Positions 25,199 to 32,550 of a stretch of 64,000 nt of DNA are shown one piece after another. Each line of letters begins with the position of its first letter. Positions within the stretch are counted from its first letter, which is position 1. The stretch comes from Chryseobacterium jejuense (lineage in GTDB: Bacteria > Bacteroidota > Bacteroidia > Flavobacteriales > Weeksellaceae): the NCBI RefSeq assembly GCF_017877355.1, contig NZ_JAGIPR010000006.1:310001-374000 (forward strand), read 5' to 3'. Below the pieces are notes generated by a model. That model saw nothing but the letters and a program-made list of their open reading frames with translations. It was not told the origin of the DNA and did no database searches. The position numbers and the translations under genes were made by a program.

Positions 25199-27241
25199 TT
25201 GAGAATACCTGATCCTGTATCTATGCTTCTAAAATGTGATATGCAGGGTGAAGAAGATTTAAGAGGGCTTGCCAAAATCATGGCATTTATGCGAGCGGTA
25301 AGCATTATTCTGGTACTAATTCATCTGTACTGGTTTTGTTACGGATTTTTTGCACAGCAACAATGGACACTGGAACTCATCAATAAAATACTTTATAATT
25401 TTAACAAAACAGCAGGGTTATTTTCTCATACCATCTACTCTAAGCTCTTCGCAATTGTTTTGTTAGGTTTGAGTTGTCTTGGTACCAAAGGCGTAAAAAA
25501 TGAAAAGATCACCTGGAAAAAAATTAGTATTGCTTTTTCTATTGGCTTTGTACTATTCTTTTTAAACTCAATTATTTTACAACTTGATACCGGCTTTACA
25601 GCTCTGCTTTATATTCTCTCTACCGGCTCCGGATACATCTTCTTGATGCAGGCAGGAGTCTGGATAAGCCGTTTACTCAAAACAAACTTAATGACCGATG
25701 TTTTTAACAATGAGAATGAAAGCTTTCAGCAGGAAACCCAATTACTCTATAATGAATACTCGGTTAATCTTCCCACAAAATTCTATTATCAGGGGAACTG
25801 GCATCAGGGATGGATTAATGTAGTCAATCCGTTTCGTGCGACCATTGTTTTAGGAACACCAGGCTCGGGAAAATCATACGCCATTGTCAACAACTATATC
25901 AGACAGCATATCGAAAAAGGATTTTCTATGTACATCTATGATTTTAAATTCGATGATTTGTCTACTATCGCGTACAACCATCTTCTCAATCATTCTGATG
26001 CTTATACCGTAAAGCCGAAATTCTATATCATCAACTTTGACGACCCTAGAAAAAGCCATCGATGTAATCCTTTAAACCCCGATTTTATGACGGATATATC
26101 GGATGCATATGAAGCGGCCTATACCATTATGTTAAACCTGAACAGAAGCTGGATACAAAAACAAGGCGATTTCTTTGTTGAGAGTCCTATCATACTGCTA
26201 GCTGCCATCATATGGTTTCTTAAGATATATAAGAACGGCAAATACTGCACTTTTCCACACGCTATTGAACTGTTGAACAAAAAATATGAAGAGGTCTTTA
26301 CGATATTAACCTCTTATTCTGAATTAGAGAACTACCTATCTCCTTTTATGGATGCATGGCAAGGAGGTGCCCAGGATCAGCTACAGGGACAAATCGCATC
26401 GGCTAAGATTCCTTTGTCTAGAATGATCTCACCACAATTGTACTGGGTAATGACCGGCGACGATTTTTCTTTGGATATCAATAATCCCAATGAGCCTAAA
26501 ATTCTGTGTGTAGGAAATAATCCTGATCGTCAGAATATTTATTCTGCTGCTCTTGGGTTATACAATTCAAGAATTGTTAAACTGATCAATAAAAAAGGAC
26601 AGTTAAAAAGTTCTGTCATTATTGACGAGTTGCCTACTATTTATTTCAGAGGCTTGGATAATTTGATTGCTACTTCCAGAAGCAATAAAGTTTCCGTATG
26701 TCTTGGGTTTCAGGATTTTTCCCAGCTGACAAGAGATTATGGAGATAAGGAAAGTAAAGTGATTCAGAATACGGTCGGCAATATTTTCAGCGGACAGGTA
26801 GTAGGGGAAACAGCCAAAACCTTATCCGAACGTTTTGGAAAAATACTGCAAAAAAGACAAAGTATATCCATCAATAGGAACGATACTTCCACCTCCATTT
26901 CTACCCAATTGGACAGTTTGATACCTGCTTCGAAGATCTCTACCTTAACCCAGGGATTTTTTGTCGGTGCTGTATCTGATAACTTTGACGAAAGGATTCA
27001 GCAGAAGATTTTTCATTCCGAGATTGTCGTAGACAATGTTAAGCTTTCTGAAGAAATGAAAAGCTTTCAGCAGATACCGCAGATCCGATCCTTTATTGAT
27101 GAAGACGAGAATGATTCTATGACCAGGCTGATTCAAGATAATTATAGAGAAATTAAGTCAGATATTCTCAATATCATCACAGATGAAATGGATCGAATAA
27201 AAAATGATCCTGATTTGCAACATTTATTGAACTCGGATTAA
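25199..27241 (+). CDS. mobC: MobC/VirD4-type coupling protein
   Basis: The 680-residue inner-membrane ATPase has hydrophobic helices in the first ~170 residues. Walker A is GTPGSGKS (residues 219-226) and Walker B is VIIDELPT (D476); the C-terminal domain is of the type IV coupling protein class. It connects the relaxosome to the Tra channel. The frame opens with TTG at 25199, and an ATG at 25223 is an equally plausible start. It ends next to a strong bidirectional terminator. Confidence 0.92.
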   Translation: MRIPDPVSMLLKCDMQGEEDLRGLAKIMAFMRAVSIILVLIHLYWFCYGFFAQQQWTLELINKILYNFNKTAGLFSHTIYSKLFAIVLLGLSCLGTKGVKNEKITWKKISIAFSIGFVLFFLNSIILQLDTGFTALLYILSTGSGYIFLMQAGVWISRLLKTNLMTDVFNNENESFQQETQLLYNEYSVNLPTKFYYQGNWHQGWINVVNPFRATIVLGTPGSGKSYAIVNNYIRQHIEKGFSMYIYDFKFDDLSTIAYNHLLNHSDAYTVKPKFYIINFDDPRKSHRCNPLNPDFMTDISDAYEAAYTIMLNLNRSWIQKQGDFFVESPIILLAAIIWFLKIYKNGKYCTFPHAIELLNKKYEEVFTILTSYSELENYLSPFMDAWQGGAQDQLQGQIASAKIPLSRMISPQLYWVMTGDDFSLDINNPNEPKILCVGNNPDRQNIYSAALGLYNSRIVKLINKKGQLKSSVIIDELPTIYFRGLDNLIATSRSNKVSVCLGFQDFSQLTRDYGDKESKVIQNTVGNIFSGQVVGETAKTLSERFGKILQKRQSISINRNDTSTSISTQLDSLIPASKISTLTQGFFVGAVSDNFDERIQQKIFHSEIVVDNVKLSEEMKSFQQIPQIRSFIDEDENDSMTRLIQDNYREIKSDILNIITDEMDRIKNDPDLQHLLNSD

Positions 27242-27246
27242 AGAAT

Positions 27247-27278
27247 GAAACCTCAAATACCATACGATTTGAGGTTTC
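27247..27278. terminator. Bidirectional terminator between mobC and rteC
   Basis: A perfect 12-bp stem (GAAACCTCAAAT with ATTTGAGGTTTC, 8-nt loop) lies between the convergent ends of mobC and rteC. The T-run is poor, so termination strength is uncertain. Confidence 0.65.
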
Positions 27279-27292
27279 TATTTGTATTTATG

Positions 27293-28138
27293 TTACTCAG
27301 CATCAATGTTCATAAAATATTGATTCAAATTGTCACTCACCAATTGAAGGAATTTGGTTGGTCCCTGTTTTCTGTTACGGATTTCAAAGATGGTTTTATG
27401 AAAGTTACCTAAATCGCAATCCAATGACTTTTCTGTAAATTTTATCACTTCGCTTAACTCTATATTACCACCGTTAAAGCAACGCATCTGGTAAAGCGCA
27501 TAGATAAGCTCAATAAGTCCGACCTTTGATCCCGACCAGCTCAAAGGAGAAAATACTTTAGTGGTAAAGGTATCATTCGAATTTTCAATTTGCTTTTTTA
27601 AATACTGATCAAATTGCTGATTGGAAATAAATCTGGCGATCATATGATCGTGGGATGTTGTAAAATTCGGATCATAATTATAAAATCCGGATGATAGCTT
27701 CATTTTTAGATCGTAGGAATTGCGAACAAATATTTTATGATCAAGATAGGTTGCTTCCCGTTTATAGTAACTGTAAAATTCAGAATGCTCCAAATAAAAG
27801 TCTTTCAATTTTTCCTGTTCTGCTTCATAATATTTTTTTAAGGTCTTATTTCCGGCAGCCGGTTTATGAGATTCAATATCCAGTACTGCAGAATAATAAA
27901 TAAATTTTGAGATAAACTGCGGTTTCAGTTTTTTAAAAAACAATACTTCTTCAGCAATATGATCAAAATGATGATTTGAAACCAGAAGTTTTAATTTCCT
28001 TATCGACTCATCAATAATAAGTAATGCCTTTTCTGAAATTTTGATCAGATCATTTCCGTCAGCATTGACTTCGTTAATCTTTAGGTCCAGATCCTCCAAT
28101 AACTTCGAAGTTCTTTTAAAAATAGTTTTTGTTACCAT
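27293..28138 (-). CDS. rteC: RteC-domain regulator
   Basis: The 281-residue protein matches the RteC family, with the C-terminal SKVGLIELIYALYQMRCFNGGNIELSEVIKFTEKSLDCDLGNFHKTIFEIRNRK region typical of it. In CTnDOT, RteC activates excision genes under a tetracycline-responsive RteA/RteB pair. No rteA or rteB lies next to this gene, so its input is unknown; the adjacent AraC-type protein is one candidate partner. It converges with mobC across a hairpin terminator. Confidence 0.85.
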   Translation of the reverse strand: MVTKTIFKRTSKLLEDLDLKINEVNADGNDLIKISEKALLIIDESIRKLKLLVSNHHFDHIAEEVLFFKKLKPQFISKFIYYSAVLDIESHKPAAGNKTLKKYYEAEQEKLKDFYLEHSEFYSYYKREATYLDHKIFVRNSYDLKMKLSSGFYNYDPNFTTSHDHMIARFISNQQFDQYLKKQIENSNDTFTTKVFSPLSWSGSKVGLIELIYALYQMRCFNGGNIELSEVIKFTEKSLDCDLGNFHKTIFEIRNRKQGPTKFLQLVSDNLNQYFMNIDAE

Positions 28139-28184
28139 GTCCTTTTTTAAGGAATTTACAAAAATTACCTAAAGCACGACTTAA

Positions 28185-29888
28185 TCAACTAATACCCAGC
28201 TCCCTTTTCCGATTCTTTATATAATCAGTAGGTCTGATCCCATTGATATCAAAGAACAGATTTGAAAAGTTCTGGCGTGCCGCTATACCACATTCATCAG
28301 CCAGAGCCTCGATGGTATAATTTAAATATTTACTGTTCGTATTGAGTAAATTTGTTATATAATTAATGCGTAGTTCAGCCATATACTTATTAAAATTCAT
28401 CCCTTTTTGCTCATTGATGTAAACCGAAAGATAGTGGGAATTGGTTCCCAGCTTTAAAGCAATACTTTTCTGCGTAATCCCTTTCTTTTTGAAATGTTGC
28501 TCCTGCTCAAACTTCTGAAGTTTTTCTTTTATTTCTAAGGTTATTTCCGGGGTAAGAGAAGTCTTTCTTACAGGCAGTTCTATCATTTCTTCTCTTAAAG
28601 TATCATTCATATTATATTTTCCTTCAGCGATTCTCTTTTGAAGAAGCTGATATTGTTTTTTTATCTTTTGATCTCTTCGATACCGGACAACAAAAAAACC
28701 AAGAACTACACTTCCTGAAGCAATCAGTATCTGAGCCAATACTATTTTTTTAGTACTGGATCTCTCGATTTCTTCTTTTGCATCCATCAGTGTACGTCGG
28801 TCAAAATCTTTATGAAGTTTCAAAGATAAATAGGGAAAATCTTTACTGATTAAACTGTCAGCTTTTAAAAGCTGATTGGTATAGTACAGTTGCTTTTTGA
28901 CATCCTTATCTTTATAATGATCGATAAGATAGTGATAACTCTTATAGACCTCTGGAAGTATAAAATCATGTTTATTGAAAATAGAGTCTATTTTGTTATA
29001 ACATCCTACAGCCTTATTTACATTATCCTGTGCTTCATACGTTTTACCCAGATAATAATATACTACAGAAGCCCAGGCGAAATCGTTTCTCTTTAGAATA
29101 TTGGGTAAAGATTTTTGCAAGTGATCCTCAGCACCAACATAATCTTTTTGATGAAATCTGGAAATTCCGGTGCATTTTAGGAAATAGCTTTTTTCAAGTA
29201 CAAAATCACTATTATTAGCAGTTAGCCGATAACCTAAATTGCTTAAACTATCACTCTTGGCAAAATGATACAGATATCTGTTAAGTACAGTCAATTGATG
29301 TAAACAGTTGAGATACGCCTTCTCATAGTTAAACTGTTCATTTTCATGATGGTTTTCATTCAACTTTGACCTGTAAAATGAAGTACATTCAAGAAAATGG
29401 TTCATTGCGTCATCATAATAGCCCAAATGACTTTTTACAATTCCTAAATGATAAAGGACTTTATACCTATGGTACTCATCTTTTGAGCCTTTTGAATGCG
29501 TATAGGCTTTAATGTATTCATTTAAAGCCAGCTTAAATTTTTTTTGGTAAAAATAATAGATGATTCCCTTGCTTAAATATTCTTTACTGATGTCATCTTG
29601 GCTTCCATGCTGCAAACTGACAGTAAGTGCACTGTCAGCATACTTCATCTTGTTTTTATAGTCAAACTGTCTTGCATCTCTATACCCTTGAATCAGCTTT
29701 GAAAAATTATTTTCGTTTTTTGCTTTCTCAATGTACAGTTTTACATAAGGCATCGCATGAATGTCATCTATTGCCATTTTTTCATAAGGCTTTCTAATTT
29801 CACTGAAAGTTTTTTCTTCTTTCTTTTGTGAAAATAAAAATTGTGAAAAAACAGGAAATAAGATGAGAAAGCAATAAAACTTTTTCAT
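28185..29888 (-). CDS. Membrane-anchored TPR and AraC-type regulator
   Basis: About 567 residues from the ATG at 29888; a start 10 codons upstream would put residues ahead of the hydrophobic leader MKKFYCFLILFPVFSQFLFSQ. Order of parts: leader, TPR-like helical repeats (about 40-370), one transmembrane helix (about 380-400, VLAQILIASGSVVLGFFVV), a coiled linker, and a C-terminal AraC HTH domain (about 450-567). The TPR part would lie in the periplasm and the DNA-binding part in the cytoplasm, so it senses an envelope signal directly. Proteins of this build are common in flavobacteria next to secretion or uptake genes. It faces the divergent lipoprotein operon, whose promoter region has 22-bp-spaced repeats, and it is the likely controller. 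Confidence 0.82.
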   Translation of the reverse strand: MKKFYCFLILFPVFSQFLFSQKKEEKTFSEIRKPYEKMAIDDIHAMPYVKLYIEKAKNENNFSKLIQGYRDARQFDYKNKMKYADSALTVSLQHGSQDDISKEYLSKGIIYYFYQKKFKLALNEYIKAYTHSKGSKDEYHRYKVLYHLGIVKSHLGYYDDAMNHFLECTSFYRSKLNENHHENEQFNYEKAYLNCLHQLTVLNRYLYHFAKSDSLSNLGYRLTANNSDFVLEKSYFLKCTGISRFHQKDYVGAEDHLQKSLPNILKRNDFAWASVVYYYLGKTYEAQDNVNKAVGCYNKIDSIFNKHDFILPEVYKSYHYLIDHYKDKDVKKQLYYTNQLLKADSLISKDFPYLSLKLHKDFDRRTLMDAKEEIERSSTKKIVLAQILIASGSVVLGFFVVRYRRDQKIKKQYQLLQKRIAEGKYNMNDTLREEMIELPVRKTSLTPEITLEIKEKLQKFEQEQHFKKKGITQKSIALKLGTNSHYLSVYINEQKGMNFNKYMAELRINYITNLLNTNSKYLNYTIEALADECGIAARQNFSNLFFDINGIRPTDYIKNRKRELGIS

Positions 29889-30033
29889 AGACTGATATTT
29901 AGAACCTAACCATCTCAAAAATAAACATTTATGTTTTAAATAAATTAAATTTCAATGAATTAAATAACAGAAAGACAAAAATCCTGTAAAATACGCAAAT
30001 ACAACCACTTAAACTCTGATATTCTCATGTATT

Positions 30034-30080
30034 AATTTTAAAATTGAGACGTAACAATTTTAAAATAGAGCCGTATAACA
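30034..30080. promoter_or_regulatory. 22-bp-period direct repeats, candidate AraC-type operator
   Basis: AATTTTAAAATTGAGACGTAAC begins at 30034 and recurs at 30056 as AATTTTAAAATAGAGCCGTA, followed by TAACA. The repeat period is 22 bp, two helical turns, which suits two AraC-type monomers in tandem. It ends 25 bp upstream of a -7 box and precedes the lipoprotein gene. Repeats are seen; the protein that binds them is inferred. Confidence 0.6.
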
Positions 30081-30104
30081 GTTTTTTTCAGCTCATAAGC
30101 CGGA

Positions 30105-30112
30105 TAATTTTG
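30105..30112 (+). promoter_or_regulatory. -7 box for the lipoprotein operon
   Basis: TAATTTTG matches TAnnTTTG, 53 nt upstream of the start codon. The -33 region is only a T-tract, which would suit an activator-dependent promoter. Confidence 0.5.
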
Positions 30113-30165
30113 ACATCAGAATTCTAATATAATCCGGCCGGGATAACCCAATTAAAATTATCAAA

Positions 30166-30402
30166 ATGAAAAAGTTTATCCCATTTTTTAGCATAATCAT
30201 CATAGCAGTTTGTCTACAAAACTGCACCCATCGAGATGAAGATACGATTTCAAATAGTGAATATATTGAAAAATCAGAGCCCACAATAAATGGCTTAGTA
30301 ATGAAACAGGATTCTGCTAAATCCATAGAAGTCATTGAAGATCCTGGAACAAAAGATCCTCCCGTCAGAGACGGTGATAATTGGCGGCTTGCCAAAGATT
30401 AA
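30166..30402 (+). CDS. Small lipoprotein
   Basis: The 78-residue protein has a hydrophobic signal and lipobox (IIIIAVCLQNC, Cys at residue 21) followed by an acidic tail ending GDNWRLAKD. No domain is recognised. It is the first gene of a plus-strand set with the small WxLV protein, the MauE-like gene and the DUF6520 gene, downstream of the putative AraC operator. Confidence 0.65.
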   Translation: MKKFIPFFSIIIIAVCLQNCTHRDEDTISNSEYIEKSEPTINGLVMKQDSAKSIEVIEDPGTKDPPVRDGDNWRLAKD

Positions 30403-30419
30403 AAACTTCAAATAAAATT

Positions 30420-30587
30420 ATGATTCCTCATACCTCCATAACAGTTGTTACAGGCTTACCATGTCCAAAGAGTGGCATCTGGGAAAGTATGGGGAATTTC
30501 AAAACAACTATAACCCTCTTTAAGGGTGAACCGATGCCTGAATATTGCGGATGGAAAATCAAATGGAGGTTGGTTCAGGTCTGTTAA
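30420..30587 (+). CDS. Small WxLV-motif protein
   Basis: A 55-residue ORF starting 17 nt after the lipoprotein stop. It reads CPKSGIWESMGNF, then KGEPMPEYCGWKIKWRLVQ. The combination P-x-SGxW, KGxxMP and a final WxLV recalls a widespread small domain seen in bacterial type VI or immunity-like proteins. The longer frame upstream overlaps the lipoprotein gene and is less likely. It contains three Cys. The role is unknown; it is kept because motif, spacing and direction fit an operon. Confidence 0.5.
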   Translation: MIPHTSITVVTGLPCPKSGIWESMGNFKTTITLFKGEPMPEYCGWKIKWRLVQVC

Positions 30588-30605
30588 ACCCAATAATGAC
30601 ATGCC

Positions 30606-32105
30606 ATGAAAAACGTACAAACTATCTTTATCAAAACTGTTTCCTGCTTTTTTATTCTGTTGTTTGTTTATGCAAGTGTGAGCAAATTGCTTGATTTTGA
30701 AAACTTTCAAGTGCAGATTGCTCAATCACCATTACTTAGTGCTTATGCAGGTGTTATTTCCTATGCTGTTATTATCGTAGAATTAATTATTGTACTGTTA
30801 TTAATTTTCCCAAGCAGCAGATTAACCGGATTATACTTATCAACTGCCTTAATGTCAGCATTTACGATCTATATATTTCTCATTTTAAATTACAGTGACT
30901 TTATTCCTTGCTCATGTGGAGGAATCTTGGAAAAAATGGGATGGACTGAACATCTGATTTTTAACCTGGTGTGCTTTTTACTAGGGGTAATTTCAATTAT
31001 AAAAAAGGAAGACTCTAAGAGAAAATATATTTTGCTGGCATCCACAAATCTGTTCAGTATCCTATTTGTGATAACTTTATTTTTTACATCAGAGTACATC
31101 ATTAAAAAGGAGAATAATTTCACAAGAAGATTTACTCACCATCCAATCATTGAAGAGGGATCAATTGATCTTAACGTTAACTCATATTACTTTGCTGGAA
31201 ATGATGATAATCACTTGTATCTCGCAAATTTGACCAGTCCTTTTAAAATTATTAAAATTGACAAATCATTTAGAAAATTCGATACTATTGCAATAACTCC
31301 TTCTACAAAACATCGTTTTCGTAAATTAAAATATTCTATTCAGTATAATAGCCTGTTCGCATATGATGGTAGTGTTCCGATAATTTATCGATCAGCATTA
31401 GATTCATTAGATAAGCCAATTCAAGAGATTAGTTACAGAGATATTTTTTTTAATCATTTAACAGCTACTTCAAGGAATTCATTTTTTTTAAGCACAGATA
31501 ATTCAAAACGTGAAACATTAATTGCGGCATTGTCAACACAAAATGAACATTACACAAGAATGAGCAATTTTCCATTGACAGCGAAAAAAGATGGAGGTTT
31601 CGATGTTGATGGAAAACTATTATTTGATAATAGCACAGGCAAAGCTTATTATATGTTTTACTATAGGAACCAAATACTGGAAGTAGACTCTAACTTACAA
31701 CTTCATTCACGTATGAAAACTATCGATACTATTACGAAAGCACAGATAAACATTAAGACTTTAAGTGACGGCACAAAAAAGATGATCGCACCTCCAATGG
31801 TTGTGAATCAAAATATGGAAGTTCATAAGGGTTTAATCTTTAATATTTCTAATCTAAAAGGTAAACATGAGTCTAATGACCTATGGAAAAAAAACTCAAT
31901 AGTTGATATTTATACTACTGAGCCTGCGGGTTATTGGGGCAGTATATATGTTGAAAACAGAGGAAAAAACAGATTGTCCCAAATTTTAATTACTGATAAT
32001 TTCTTTTACATATTGTCAGGTACAGAATTGCGTCGTTATCGTTTTGCGCAGACCATAACAAAACAATTCAATAAAGGGGAAAGCCGAAAACCCTTGGAAC
32101 AGTAG
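30606..32105 (+). CDS. MauE/DoxX-type membrane protein fused to a beta-propeller-like domain
   Basis: The 499-residue protein opens with four membrane helices (residues about 7-135) of MauE/DoxX type, containing the redox-like pair in FIPCSCGGILEKMGWTEH (CSC near residue 100). A fifth helix lies near 140-165. The remaining ~330 residues have beta-propeller-like repeats of the kind seen in 6-bladed propeller lipoproteins (YYFAGNDDNHLYLANLTSP, LFAYDGSVPIIYRS). MauE-type proteins are thought to help disulfide formation in secreted partners. The next gene encodes a Cys-containing exported peptide (DUF6520), a plausible partner. Confidence 0.7.
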   Translation: MKNVQTIFIKTVSCFFILLFVYASVSKLLDFENFQVQIAQSPLLSAYAGVISYAVIIVELIIVLLLIFPSSRLTGLYLSTALMSAFTIYIFLILNYSDFIPCSCGGILEKMGWTEHLIFNLVCFLLGVISIIKKEDSKRKYILLASTNLFSILFVITLFFTSEYIIKKENNFTRRFTHHPIIEEGSIDLNVNSYYFAGNDDNHLYLANLTSPFKIIKIDKSFRKFDTIAITPSTKHRFRKLKYSIQYNSLFAYDGSVPIIYRSALDSLDKPIQEISYRDIFFNHLTATSRNSFFLSTDNSKRETLIAALSTQNEHYTRMSNFPLTAKKDGGFDVDGKLLFDNSTGKAYYMFYYRNQILEVDSNLQLHSRMKTIDTITKAQINIKTLSDGTKKMIAPPMVVNQNMEVHKGLIFNISNLKGKHESNDLWKKNSIVDIYTTEPAGYWGSIYVENRGKNRLSQILITDNFFYILSGTELRRYRFAQTITKQFNKGESRKPLEQ

Positions 32106-32125
32106 GCACATCAAAAATTATTCTT

Positions 32126-32404
32126 ATGAAAAATTTAAAAACACTCCTATTGCCAGCATTTGTACTGCTTGCAGGAGTAGGTAGCGCGTTCGCTACTCAT
32201 TTAGAGAAAAATGACAATTTAGCCATTATTAGAGGCTACGTGTTTAGAGAAGGTGAAACACCAGAATGTGTTAACAGCTTAAAGGACTGCGACACTTCAG
32301 GTTCATTCACTTGTACAGCAGATATTGGTATGGGTTCTGAAGATCTCTATCAATTGAATGGAACGGTTTGTCCAAACAAATTGACCCATACTCAACCAAA
32401 CTAG
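32126..32404 (+). CDS. DUF6520-type small exported protein
   Basis: The 92-residue protein has a signal peptide (MKNLKTLLLPAFVLLAGVGSAFAT) and a short Cys-bearing mature part (TPECVNSLKDCDTSGSFTCTAD, then GTVCPN), as in DUF6520. Four Cys could form two disulfides. It lies 20 nt after the MauE-like gene. Families like this often come in several copies in flavobacteria; their role is unknown. A peptide acting outside the cell, oxidised with the help of the MauE-like partner, is my inference. Confidence 0.7.
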   Translation: MKNLKTLLLPAFVLLAGVGSAFATHLEKNDNLAIIRGYVFREGETPECVNSLKDCDTSGSFTCTADIGMGSEDLYQLNGTVCPNKLTHTQPN

Positions 32405-32409
32405 ACAAT

Positions 32410-32546
32410 AGCTGTCTCTAAATAAAGTGCATACGGAAAGTTTTGCCGCACAGTGATTATAGCAAGGTTAAAGGTTCTAAATCTAAACTACCTACTTAAT
32501 CTAACTTATATATTTGCAAAACATAGCGCTTGTTTTAGAGACAGCT
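32410..32546. repeat. 137-bp inverted-repeat-bounded element (MITE-like or IS remnant)
   Basis: Perfect 13-bp terminal inverted repeats AGCTGTCTCTAAA (32410-32422) and TTTAGAGACAGCT (32534-32546) bound 111 bp of AT-rich DNA with a TATATTTG box near the right end. It fills the gap between the convergent DUF6520 and S9 peptidase genes. No clear target duplication is visible. It could be a MITE, a decayed IS end pair, or a long terminator-like structure. Confidence 0.45.
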
Positions 32547-32550
32547 TTTA

